This document shows, piece after piece, positions 47,047 through 58,360 of a stretch of DNA of 64,000 bases. This DNA is from Filobasidium wieringae (lineage: Eukaryota; Basidiomycota; Tremellomycetes; Filobasidiales; Filobasidiaceae). The notes under the pieces were generated by a model that had not been told where the DNA came from, ran no database searches, and saw only the letters and a list, made by a program, of their open reading frames with translations. How positions within the stretch are numbered: the first letter of the stretch is position 1; each line of letters opens with the position of its first letter. The DNA is taken from positions 478,255 to 542,254 of the forward strand of contig BCIV01000001.1 of NCBI GenBank assembly GCA_001600055.1, read 5' to 3'. The position numbers were made by a program, and so were the translations under genes.

Positions 47047-48818
47047 TTATTCGGCAATCTCATACCCTTCGATCGACCAGCAGCTGTTCTTGATGAACGT
47101 GAAGATGACAGTAAGAGCTGTTTCTCCTGTGACGACCTGCTGGGTCAGCCAGTAATAAGGCAATACCGATGTTTCAGGATCCTCCGCTTGACCCAAGAGC
47201 TGAGACAAGAAACGATCAGAAAAGGGTACCGGCGTGTTCAAGACAATTGGTAGGCCTGCAGTCATGCCGCCTTCTGAGAAAGCCAGATCGATGAAGTCCT
47301 CCTCCTGCTTGTCGCGTTGAAAGCTCATGTATCCCGCGGCAGTAACAAGCTTGACGGAAGCGTGTGGTGGGATATTTCTGGTGACTTCTGCGGTCGGGTC
47401 TAGTTGGATGCATAGATTGTTCCCAGGGCAACGAAGGAGTTGCTCAGGATCAAGGCCTAGAACAACATGATAAAGCCTGCTGCCAACCGATCCCACCCTA
47501 TCCCAAGACCAACCCGGAAACTTGAGATTGAAGGCAGGAATAGACTGTAGGCTCGCAAATGGTGGTAGCTGTTGGAAATCTGCCATTATTTGGGTGCCGC
47601 CGAACTGAGTAGACATGGCTACTTTGTGCAAACCAAAGTTTCGAAGAGGTAATATACTGTTGTTCAGCTCTTTCTGCGAGTTACCAGTATCAGGAGTCAC
47701 CCTTGGAGTCGAGTCTGAGACCTGTTCAATTTCTCGCTCGTCTTCGTCTGTATTGCTTGAGAACTCCCCTCCAGCGTCGAAATGCGTGACTGATGTTCGG
47801 TCGCTCTTATTATCTCCTTGGGACTGGGATTTACCTACTCGAGCGAATGGTATGTCTGTCCTGCGTCCTTGATGCGATTGAGGCAAAGGGCTCTCTCCTC
47901 CGTTCATGCGTGTTTTACCCGCGTAGTGGTCCTGCATGTATATGCTAGAGTCGGAATCGCTGTTTCCCTCGTCACAGCGTTTCCTTACGATTCCTCTACG
48001 GGTAGATCGTGCTGGACAACCCGAAGCGTCAATTCCATCAGATCGATGTCCGGCAAGCTTCCTCTCTTCGCACAGACGTATCCATTCAGGCTTAGGCATA
48101 TCAGACAAACTTTCCGTCGGGGAAATGCCGATTATATCATAGATCCTAGGATGGAGATCCTTGAGCTTCGGAATACCTCGATCTGGAGAGCTGGAATCAT
48201 AAGTTCGGACTTCGTAAGCGTTCTGATCGAGGAGCCGTTTGACTGCGAATTTATAGTTAGTGTGGGATTAATGATATAGGATCCGTTGGGTGCAACACAT
48301 ACCTTCGATGTTCATCTTCTTCCGCTGTCTCACAACTTGAAGATGCGATGAGACTTGTTTACGCGTCATGTATTTGCCCAGAGCGAACGAAATTATGAGC
48401 GCGATAATCTCGTTTCGGCCACAAGGTTTTTGCATGAATTGGACCTTAGTTGAGCTCGATAGAGGTAGATATAGTTCGGCTAGTAACTGGGATCAGTTTG
48501 AGAGAGATCTCGGAACTGCAACAGTCGCTCACCAGCAAGGAAGGCAAATTCTGCTTCGTCCGACCAGATATCGTGTTTGTTGTGTTGTCTGTGACCTTTC
48601 TCGGTTGCGTTATGGTAGGATGTCGGATCTGTTATTGTTGGGTAGTGTTCATCGCGAATAGGGCCTCGCAAGCCTACTGAGCTGAGTTTTCCTCTGAACT
48701 CATAGTCCTTCAGCATGTAGAACAGCTGCTCGGGAGTACAGATGTTGTGCAGCTGAGTAGCAGTAACTCCCGATTGTAGATGAAGAGACCGCCTTGGACG
48801 GTTCGAGATGGAATACAT
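47047..48818 (-). CDS. TEA/ATTS-domain transcription factor
   Basis: Exons 48818-48533, 48479-48303 and 48242-47047. The TEA DNA-binding domain is split over the first intron: DIWSDEAEFAFLAAELYLPL, then QKPCGRNEIIALIISFALGK and YMTRKQVSSHLQVVRQRKK. It matches the three-helix domain of TEC1/AbaA/TEAD proteins, which bind CATTCC-type sites. Residues 30-80 before the domain contain QLFYMLKDYEFRGKL. A disordered middle region is followed by a folded, beta-rich C-terminal domain of about 190 residues (FPGWSWDRVGSVGSRLYHVVLGL to the end at 47047). TEA factors in fungi control filamentation or conidiation. The start is the first ATG of the open frame; an upstream exon is possible. Confidence 0.88.
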
Positions 48819-49506
48819 GGCCTAATTTGATGGATAGACCGAGTGGATCCTGGACCCAGACTTCGCAGCTGAAGGAGGAGGTGATACTAGACAGTTTCTA
48901 GCTTCAGTCAGCTGAAAATTTCTGAGCAGATGTTGCGACGCTGGGTGTTTGATGTTGAGGTTGAGAACTGGTGAAGCCGAAGATGACCAGATTTGTGGTT
49001 GCGATGAGATTGAATACGACAATGTAACTCCCTAGGTTGATCGATGTTCAGGCTCTAGGCGGATCTTGTCGGAAGCTGTATGGTTTGGCCTCCTCAGAAT
49101 AGGGGCTGCCGGGTATTGGGATGAGGGTAGATCGTCACTGGGGACTCGATGATACAGGTGTCACAGAGAGAACCTCATGCAAATATGGTTTGAAGAATAT
49201 TTGTTCCAAGTGAGGTGATGAGTAGATCGATCGAGATCAGGTATTGCACCTATTTGAGCGTTCACTAAGTAAATCGTTGAGTTGCATGAGTTGGGAATCG
49301 GGCTTGGGTAAGATATTTGGCTCTTGATTTAGATCCGATTGCTATCGGATGCAAAATTACGTAAGACCGATTTACCTGATCTTCGCTTCCTGGCTAACAG
49401 GCTTGCTTGCTACGGTTCGAACCCATAGGATTGCCGAGATATTCCCTTGCAAGAGTGTAGGTTTTATAGCTCATATCTAGCACGATCGCCTATAGTGGGT
49501 ACTTGC
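48819..49506. promoter_or_regulatory. Divergent promoter region TEA factor / REV7
   Basis: 688 bp between head-to-head starts. A GGTTCGAACCC word near 49419 resembles a tRNA T-loop, but no tRNA folds around it. No gene was seen. Confidence 0.4.
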
Positions 49507-50701
49507 ATGATGGAGGAGCTTTCGTCTGATCATGGTCCTGAGCGCCTTAGTTTCAACGGTATGTGTTTAATACAGATATCTTATGATCCGCTGACGAGCA
49601 AGATCCTTCATATCACAGATGCTGTAGAAATAATGGGAGATTTTTGTGAGTAATTTACCTTACAAGAAGACAGGATATCTGTATTGAATCAGTTTGTTCT
49701 TCCGTTTCTAGTGGAAGTATCGTTGAGCACCATACTATACCTTCGCAATCTCTATCAACCAAGCTTGTTCGATCGGGTGAAAGCGTACGACGTCCCGGTA
49801 TATCAATGTCGTCATCCTCAAGTACAAAGCTATATCGCTGGTTTTGTCAAAGCTGTTCTCGTAGAAATGCGTGAAGTGAGTTGATTACACGCTTGCTGGA
49901 CTCTGGCTTTAGGCGATGACGATGACTGAACTGTGCAGGTCCTCCCGACGCTCATCTAGGGATCCGTCGAGGGAGTCTCGCTTGTCATTAGCACTATCAG
50001 TACTGGTATCCCTCTCGAGCGTTTTCACTTCGAATTCGAGTATATGGATATGGCAAAGTTTCGAGACCCATCGGAAAAGTCTATAGGGTGAGCTGATGCA
50101 ACGATACATCTGCAAGCAGGCATCCAAGATTGACCAATATCCGGGGGAACCAAACAGGTTGGCTGGGTCTCCATCGCAATCCGAAATGCGACTTCTGCTC
50201 CAAGCATTTCTTACACGGCTGTGTATGCTAGAGGGTCAACTGCTTAGCTTGAATCATAATGGTGAGTAGGACTGACCTAGCGCGAGGTTGCCACTGATGT
50301 AATTTGTTGTAAGAGCATAGACTTAACTTACGCTCTGGCTATCACTATGCGACGAGGCGTAGATCCTGATCGACGTCCGCCTTCAGAAGCGAGTCATCTA
50401 AATGGACGCGGTCGGAAACAAGATTTGCGCAGTGTACGTCGTATTATAGCCGATACTGCACAGACCCGCCATTCACTTTTGCGATTCATAGCGGACAAGT
50501 GTCGGACCGTCTTTGTGGATACCTGCAGTCTCTGAAAGCACGAAGAGTGGCCAGATGAGAGATAGCTCGAATGAGATCGAGCTACGAATCAGTTCGAAGG
50601 TCAGAGCTATCTCCAGCGTTGAAACTGGCATCATTGACGTAAGTGATTCCTTGATTCGCATGAATGGAGATCCCCAGACACTGAAGTATGTAAATCCTTA
50701 G
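49507..50701 (+). CDS. REV7: Rev7/Mad2B HORMA-domain subunit of DNA polymerase zeta
   Basis: Start ATG 49507 (an ATG-ATG pair). Early exons 49507-49558 and 49619-49645 encode MMEELSS...ERLSFNDAVEIMGDF. The next exon gives LEVSLSTILYLRNLYQP, SLFDRVKAYDVPVYQCRHPQ and VQSYIAGFVKAVLVEMRE, the HORMA core of Rev7. After an intron, GVSLVISTISTGIPLERFHFEFEYM continues the fold. Later exons contain RLLLQAFLTRLCMLEGQLL, LTYALAITMRRG and, after a phase-0 intron, LWIPAVSES...SKVRAISSVETGIID. Rev7 bridges Rev3 and Rev1 in translesion synthesis. The 3' end is uncertain: the frame runs to TAG at 50699-50701, but a donor at GAC|GTAAGT (50639) could lead to a short alternative last exon. Confidence 0.88.
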
Positions 50702-51170
50702 CTAAACTTGATGGTGCAAGAGTCTCCTGCTAAGGTAAAAAATGCTATTGGTAATCTGCATTGATCAAAGAGGATTCCTAGACTCAAGGCTTTATAAGTC
50801 TCCAAGATTCGTGACTTGCCTTCTCTTGTATGATCCACTTGTACCGGGGTCATCGAACTGTCAATCTGACTGTATATATCGTCGGAATCCGCTACTCGTT
50901 TTGGATTTTGCATCCGCGCGGACAGGGGCGATCGATCGGCTGATAATATGATAATAGCTTTCGCACAGGCGCACAGATCAAGTTATCAAACCAAATCGTT
51001 GTTACTCCGCTCGCTGATATACTCACAAAGCCGAAACAGAACTGATCCACCTCAATCGTCTGCGGAATCTCCTATTGCGTAGACGTTGGAACGGCTCAAA
51101 ACCTTCAGAGTCGATCTAAAATTCGTACGCAACCGGAAAGGTTGAGAACTCAGTCCCGTCATCTACAACA
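50702..51170. other. Intergenic region REV7 / FMP25
   Basis: 469 bp with the REV7 terminator and the downstream promoter. No motif or extra gene was seen. Confidence 0.4.
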
Positions 51171-53235
51171 ATGACTAGACGGATCGTGGCCCGGAGAGCG
51201 CAATTGATCGGTGCTACATCAGTGTTATCGATAGCTGTTTACTGTCGGCAGCAGTACCAGCTCCCGATTGCCAACGAATCAAGTCCAGTCAAAGCGTATG
51301 ACGAAACACCTAAGGCAAAGCTTCTACCCACTGTCTTGCCTCCTGTTGTCCCAAGCAAATATTCCATATTTGTATGGGGTTCTAATAGGTAAAGGGTACT
51401 TCGAGCAAATCACGATAATCGATGATATGCTTATATACATGGGCTATCTTCATTCAGAAACAACACCTTGCTGCCGCCGGCGACTGGGTCTACGTTAAAT
51501 GTAAAAACGCCTAAACTCGCAATCTCACTTCAGGCCACCCCCCTTAGGGATCTTATCTTGCACGAAACGTATGGCGCGGCCGTAGATGTGGCTGGTGACA
51601 TTTGGATGTGGGGAAAGGGTTACTGCTCGAACGATATCCAAGCTGATCAACCTGGCCTTAGCCTAAGGGGAAAGGTGAGGGCCGTGCGACGACAGCACAT
51701 CGTAACCCGCTGATTTTACATCTTCTGATCTATCCAGGATATCTCCGTACTAGCACCCACAGAATCGAAACTTTACGCACTTTCTGAGAAGACTGGTGAC
51801 ATATATGCTATTGCTGCGTCCAAAGATTTACAGGCACAGAGGCAAGACCAATTGACACCCACCCCGTGGTGGTATTTAGGATTGGGAAGGTGGATTACGA
51901 AAGATCCGGGAGTAGACTGTATCCGCTTGAGGGCTGAAGGCGGTCTGGCGAATGGTGAGAAGTAAGTTCTCTCTGAGACAGATCGCACGGAACGATCTTT
52001 TTCACTCATAGCTTCGAAACAGATTTGTATCGTTAGTTTCGGGCAAAAGTCACATACTCGCCCTGACCAGTAAGGGTCGAACCTTCTCTATGGCTACTGG
52101 ACCTGACGGCAACTCACATGGCCAGTTGGGCGTAAAGGCAGAGTTGGCGTCGTCTACCAGCGATTCCACTGGAAACATCCGATGGAATGACGAGTTGCGA
52201 ACCATTACGTCATTGAGCTCTATTCCGATAGCTCAGATCGCGGCTGGGCTTCGCTCTTCCTATTTCCGCATGTCAGATGGAAGGGTTCTGGGCTTAGGCG
52301 GGAATGCCTTTGGGCAATTAGGACTCGGCGCACTGGCGAGCGTCGAGGTTGTTCCCATTCCAAGCGAGGTCGTCCTGGCAAGGTCTTATCCACCTGGAGT
52401 GACCGTGAAATGCGTTAACATTGCCGCAGGTAAAAACCTCAGCCTGCTGTATCCGTATCCGGAATAGATGTTCACAACTTTGACCGCTTGCAGGCGGCAA
52501 CAACGCGTATTATACGGTGGAACGCGCTTCGACCATTGATCCAACCCAAAAGTTTGTGGACCTTCTGGCGGTAGGAACTGGGATTGCAGGTGGTCTGGGC
52601 AATGGCTTATGGAGCAGTGCCTCCAGTAATCCTGTAAAGGTAAAGAGGTAAGCAGGAAACGTACAGTGAGAAAGACTAGTAGACAGCTAATGTCCGACTT
52701 CACAATGTATCAGTGTAAGCGGACTGCAGGAATATTCCGAAGCCTTATCGAGTTTCATCCCGCTTGAAATCGGAGACGTGTCGGTATCAAAGTCACCGAA
52801 CGCACATGCCTTTGTGACCCTGAATACTGTTGGTCAATCTGAGGCGAAAGGTGTAGATGATGGAAAATACGGCAACGACGTCATGGCTTTTGGTGCCAAC
52901 CAGGACTACCAACTTGGAAATGCTAAACGTTCCAGTCTGGCCATACCCCAGCATCTCCCGCCACTGGGGAAGAAGGGACCAGAACAAGCTACAAGGGAAC
53001 AACCTATCGGTTCTGGAACGGTAAGTTCTCGCTGCAAGTAGCATTGTTTCTGTATTTGCTGACTGCCATTTTGACTACAAAGCTGTCTCCGATGCCGCAT
53101 TCTCGGTTGCAATTGCACAAGGGAACGGTTGATGCTTACGATCTCCAAGGCCGACTTCTGAAGAAGCGAGTGAACGCACAACAAGTGATCTACGCAGGAT
53201 ATAATAGCAGTTGTGTGTACTGGAAAGTGACATGA
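51171..53235 (+). CDS. FMP25: FMP25-like mitochondrial RCC1-repeat protein
   Basis: The N-terminus MTRRIVARRAQLIGATSVLSIAVY is a mitochondrial presequence followed by a short hydrophobic segment. RCC1 blades follow over seven or eight exons: SIFVWGSN, DIWMWGKGY, GKSHILALTSKGRTFS, HGQLGVK, AGLRSSYFRMSDGRVLGLGGNAFGQLGL, AFGANQDYQLGN and a final VIYAGYNSSCVYWKV. In yeast Fmp25 is an inner-membrane protein needed to assemble respiratory complex III. RCC1 itself and human RCC1L are alternatives; the presequence and membrane segment favour the mitochondrial Fmp25 group. The stop TGA is at 53233-53235, 95 bp from the convergent eIF2B gamma stop. Confidence 0.8.
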
Positions 53236-53329
53236 TGCTCAAGTCTGTATAACGTCCATAACCATGTCTCATGCCTCATTTCCGGCGACCAGGCGCTCTG
53301 ATTTGATAACAGCTGGATAAAGCACAATT

Positions 53330-55599
53330 CTAGCGGTCAGCGAGCTTTTTGTCGGAACCAGAGCTTGGTATAAACTTGCCATCAGCTTCAATTTCAGATC
53401 CACTGCCTAACTCGCTTCCTTGGATTACAGCCTTCTCACCTATCCTAACGTTCGCGCCTAATATTGAGCCGTCCACCTTGGCACTAACAACAAGAGATCA
53501 GGTATCGAATCATTGACTTGAGGCATTCACGACTCACCCGTCTGCGATATTTACAAAATCCCAGACGATCACGTTCGATAAGCGAACGTTCTTGCCAATG
53601 ACGCAGTGCCTTCCTATCAGACATTTTTTGATGGAGGTACGTTCTCCCACACGAGTACTGCTTGGGACAAGGGAGTCGGCCGACACTTGCGCCTTGGCGT
53701 CGATATTGAAATTAATCCCCTCCTGATTCCCAGAAATTGAGCGTTGGAGGTTCTCGAGGTTAGGCGGCATGTTCCGGAGAAACTGATAGCAAGGTTAAAT
53801 GATTAGTTCCAGTCGGCGTTGGAAGCGAATCCTAGTCATACCTCTCTACATAGAGCCCAATAACTAGCGACTGTGTTGCAACGAATTACGGTCTGACGAT
53901 CCGGATTTTGTATAGTACTGGTTGCCTTCTCGTATTTCGCCGTGCTGGGTGTAGGACGCTTTGCAATGACCATACTGCACCTCAATCGGTCTTTTGACGC
54001 TTGAGAGGAGAAGCGCCACTGCGAGGTCAAATCGCTCTCAGGTCGAAGACCGTGTTTGAAGTTGACGAGCTGTTCTCCAGGAGTAAGCCGCGGAGACGAC
54101 GGGTTCGTCATATTGCCGCTATAAGTGGGAGAGCTGTGTCGCATGATCCCTCCCATAGCGCGGTTCTGATCGACTGGTCGGAAAGCGGTTGACTGCTCCA
54201 ATGCCATCCTGAGTGGATCTGGCTTCACATTGAGGACTGTTCGAAATAACGATGTCAATACCCGCAATATAAGAGCTCGAGAATATTGACTGGCTGCGTA
54301 CGAGGGTCCCATTTATCTTGCAGCCTGAGCTGCCAGCCACCTTTCACTAACCAAGGAACGACGTCCTCTCTGATACTGTCCAAATCTTTCGGATCCCTCG
54401 TCATGATCAGGTCCAGCACTGTTCTCTTGAAAGCGTAGACATGACTATCCTGTAAAGCCGTTGTTAGGGTTAATGTTGGGTGTCTAAGGGATATACAAAT
54501 CGTTGCATGAGCACCGAGTAATTCTCTTGGTTGATATGAGATTTACTGCGTGAGGAGGTTCATTCTTAGAGGCAAATCGTCGTCCAAGGCTTCCAAAGGC
54601 TGGACCATCAGGATTTCGGCATTCGCTTTGTCATATCCAACGAGAACCGACTCTTGCGCATCCGGATCTTTCAATTCAAGTTCATCCTTTTGATACCACA
54701 TCGAGGTGACTAGACTACCCGCTTGACCGCGATGAGTATAGAGTATATCGTCTAGATGCAGGCTCTCAGGAGGGCTCAAGTCACATGGTAGAACTACGAA
54801 ATCAGACTGAATACAAATCCAGACAGATCATAAGTAGCATACGCTAAACAGCGGAAATTTCTGCTTACTTTCAACCAATCCCGCCATCTCCTAAGTAATC
54901 GCCCAGTGCCAACCGTATTGGACCCCTCCAGACCTATCAGCTGGACGTCATCTCCAACGCCATTTTCCGAGTCTTCCTCTCCTACTCGATTCTTCTTGTT
55001 GGATAAGCCGATCTCGTTGGCCTTGAGCAAGCCTTTATCGCCGGATTGCTCAATCTCGTAGTTTTCATCCCTCTCTCCGAACCCGTGAACCTCAACGCTC
55101 ATGGGCGCCAGATATTTTGCTGCCCGTTGATGTGCTGCGGAACCTCTGGATCCAGTGCGTATATCAGCATGGGAAAGCCATGAATTTCGTACATGCTCAG
55201 ATATCGCGGCGACCTGCGTATCGGGACACAATAGCAGAACGTCTAAGGATAAGCCGTGATTCTCGTCAATTACCAAGCGTCTTCTGGACCTTGAACGAGA
55301 ACAGTACCTCGGATCCCACCCAATTCTACCCAATCCAGAACACGGTCGATGATCACGCCGTTCCCAATAGGTAGAAGAGCCTTCGGTACTGCCTTTTCTC
55401 CCTGGGTTAATGGATAAAGCCTATCCTCCATGACACGGTGAGTCGCGAAGTTGAGAGGCACAACATCGCTCGAAGAGATTATCGCTTACGATTCGCCATG
55501 ACCACAAAAGACGATTGCCTGAAAATCAACAGCGTCGGGACGTCGTCCATTACGAGAGTTTAAGTAGGTATCAACGGCACGATGCGAGGAGCTGAACAT
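53330..55599 (-). CDS. GCD1: Translation initiation factor eIF2B, gamma subunit
   Basis: The first exon starts at ATG 55599 and encodes MFSSSHRAVD...AVDFQAIVFCGHGES, then joins RLYPLTQGEKAVPKALLPIGN, the nucleotidyltransferase-like N-terminal domain of eIF2B gamma. SDFVVLPCDLSPPESLHLDDIL (near 54780), VLVGYDKANAEILMV and DSHVYAFKRTVLDLIM follow. The C-terminus has left-handed beta-helix hexapeptides (TSIKKCLIGRHCVIGKNVRL, VDGSILGANVRIGEKAVIQG). The stop is at 53332-53330. Together with the epsilon subunit it forms the catalytic guanine-nucleotide exchange module for eIF2. The region between 55260 and 54880 contains a large disordered insertion. A TCACGTGA box lies 180 bp upstream of the start. 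Confidence 0.88.
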
Positions 55600-55778
55600 T
55601 GAGAGTTTGGAGAAAGACTGAAGCCGGTCTTGCAGGTTCAGGTCAGAAACGATATTGAATCACCTAGCTTTTTGATCTGACTGATGATATCAACGTTATA
55701 TGAAATGATAATACTAATGTAATACGACTCATGACGAAAGACGATAGGACTATGGTGCGAATACAGACCCTTGTGTGG

Positions 55779-55786
55779 TCACGTGA
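55779..55786. promoter_or_regulatory. TCACGTGA box upstream of GCD1
   Basis: An exact octamer 180 bp before the eIF2B gamma ATG and 20 bp beyond the PRP46 stop. Regulatory role inferred from position and recurrence. Confidence 0.4.
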
Positions 55787-55805
55787 GCAAGCGTACGCGG
55801 TGCTA

Positions 55806-57904
55806 CTACTGTTCTGCGTAGATCTGGTTGAGTCAACTATTAGCCGTGTAGTTGGCTTTGAAGGGATTTAGGGATGGTTACCTTGATTGTCTTATCTGCG
55901 CAGCCTGTTATCAATCGTGTGCCCGTACGATCAAAAGTCGAGCAGAAAACCCCCTTCGCGCCGAAATTATCAGCGTAGGGAGCGCTTGCCGGTCCGATCG
56001 CAAACAAGACGTACAGCTTCCGAATCGAGACTACCGCTTTGTGGAACGTCATTCAGGTGCTGGAAAGGCTTACCGCTCTCATAATCCCAGAAGGAAAGCG
56101 AACCATTGTCACCTGACCTAGCAGTATCAGTCCACCGTTGATAAGGAAGCTTCATGCCAGATTACGGACCTCCCGAGAACAAAACCCCTTCTTCATTCAC
56201 GCTTAGTGTATTGATGATGGCCTCATGACCAGGGAAATTGTGAACGAAAGTACCCTCAGGGCATTTCCATTTTTTAATGCTAAATATTCCTCGACTGTCT
56301 TTCAGTTCCGAGAACGTTGCTAAGTGTCAGGACCGGCTTACTTGTTGCCTCCGGCACTGGCACTTGCAAAGCTGTATTCGTGAGGTGCGATAGCGAGTGC
56401 CCTAACACTTTTCTTGTGATGTGTAAGAGTCGTCATCGTCTTGCCGGCGGTCAGATCCCAGAGCCTTGTGCATGATCAAGCCATATCAGTGAGGGTCACC
56501 GAAGGTTTTTACGTCTCTCTTACCGAACAGTACTGTCCATGCTAGCTGTGATGACTTGAGGGTCGGAATCTTGACACTTGACATCGGCTACAGTTGCAGT
56601 ATGCCCCGACAACGTGAAGATGTTGGATTTGGTTCTCATGTCCCACACCTTGCTCATATGCTGGGCATGAGTGAAACCCTTATAATCCTGATTGGCTAAA
56701 CTCACCCTGGCAGTCGCATCTCTTCCCGCCGTCACAAGAACGTCTAAAGTTGGATGCAGGGAGAGGCTGTACACGCCTGACAAGTGACCGTGGTAATGCC
56801 GTATCACTTTGTTAGCCTCCAAGTCCCAGCACTTGACCATCTACAATACGAGTGAGAATCATCAGGACTCGTGAATTGGCCGAAGGCAGATCTTGATGTG
56901 TGTGCTGACCTTGTCCTCCCCACAACTGAATAAATAAGGGTGTCTCGAAGAGACCTCTAGACCTCTTACGGGCGATATGTGACCTGTCAACGACAACTTG
57001 AGTTCTCCTGAAGCTAAATCCCAAATCTGTTGATAGTCTCGTCGTAGAGATAAGAACCTCTATACGTCGCAATATATCTAAGAACATCGGGACATACCTT
57101 TATCACTCGGTCTCCAGCTCCAGTTGCAAACCACTGATTGCCCGGCTCTACAGCGACAGATCTAACCCACCCCAAATGACCAGAAATAACCGTCTTTAGT
57201 TTCCCTAAAGTTTCAGGTAGATCAGTACGTTCCATAATGAGCAAACGATTGGGTTGGCAGGCGCACAAGGTGCATGATATACGGGCTTCGCTTCCCTCTG
57301 TTCTTTTTTCTTCATCAGAGCCTGGCTCAATCGACTTGAAGCTTCACCACCGTGCGCAGCGTAGCCCTGCTGGTGTCTGAAAGACACTAACGATTGTGTT
57401 CCTAAGTCGTTGGAAGACCCTATATCTGGACTGAAGCAGCGGAAAAGTTGAGTGAATGAATGACTCATCGGTGCGAGGCAAGCCAAAACATACGTTCTAC
57501 TACTCAAATCGCCGCTTCGCAGTCCTATCAGCTTGGTACCGTTGTTCGTCTCTGATCGTACGACAGCAACACTGTCCTCCGTACGAGCAGCTTTATTGGA
57601 AGATACCGTGATACCATGCTTTGCTGCGAGGACAGCCGGTAAATTCTGGACATCTCGATATTCCCGAGCGGTTTTCAAGGCGGTCTTGGCTTTGTTTCTG
57701 AATTACAGAGCGCACTCAGTGAGGGATCGATGTATTCATTGACTGTATCACTCACGCTCGTTCCAATCCGCCCAAGTCTTCGTTCCCACTTTCCGTCAGA
57801 AAGACTGCTCGAGTTCGTTTGGCAGATAATTTGACCAAGTCCGAAAGCGATGTGACATCTGGCGACTGGATTGGTTCCACTTCCGGGGCGATTTGCTGAG
57901 TCAT
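55806..57904 (-). CDS. PRP46: Spliceosomal WD40 protein Prp46/PLRG1
   Basis: Start ATG 57904. An N-terminal helical region (ARTYRDV-like [14 protein letters not shown]) is followed by the PLRG1 linker (AKPVYHAPW) and seven WD40 blades: [101 protein letters not shown] and [17 protein letters not shown]. The last exon restores the family ending: DKTIK joins IYAEQ with TAG at 55808-55806. Prp46 is a core subunit of the NineTeen complex-related spliceosome machinery. The gene has about nine introns, one inside nearly every second blade. Confidence 0.92.
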
Positions 57905-58360
57905 CGCTGGAATTTGTATGTATACGTCGATGAAAGGTTCAATGACAATTGACAACTAGTACAGTAGTAGTAATAGAAGAAGACTGACCAGCATGACTGC
58001 TTGGTGGGCTCAGCTAACGAGAAAGGCCTCTTCTCGTATTTCCACCCTAGACACGAATGCATACCTCACCTCTATCGGTCACGTTACAGTAACGGTAATG
58101 ATATATGATTGTAAGGTCGCAGCGGTCGGTTGTGTTCACACTACTCTAATTCTCGTACAAAGAAACTATCAAAGAGCCTATCTTCGACTTCCGTCTGAAG
58201 TTTCAAGCAAACTGAACGGAGACTGCATAATTGGAACATGGACCTCGCATACCGAAAAGGTCTTGTATGAATTAGTATCTCATTCTCACTTCCGACTTCG
58301 TGATCCTGTCGGTTCCTGCCAGTCTTAGCCCAAGTTTTGGACTTCGATCGGATTGATAAC
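57905..58360. promoter_or_regulatory. Divergent promoter region PRP46 / VPS54
   Basis: 456 bp between head-to-head starts. A plus-strand frame at 57993-58328 has no recognisable content. No TATA box or E-box was seen. Confidence 0.4.

Noticed and set aside
42775..48818. bHLH, cyclin and TEA genes as a co-regulated cluster or mating-type region
   Set aside because: No homeodomain, pheromone or receptor genes are present, and orientation and spacing are ordinary; adjacency alone is not evidence.
49415..49430. GGTTCGAACCC resembling a tRNA T-loop
   Set aside because: No matching acceptor stem, D-arm or anticodon arm could be folded on either strand around it.
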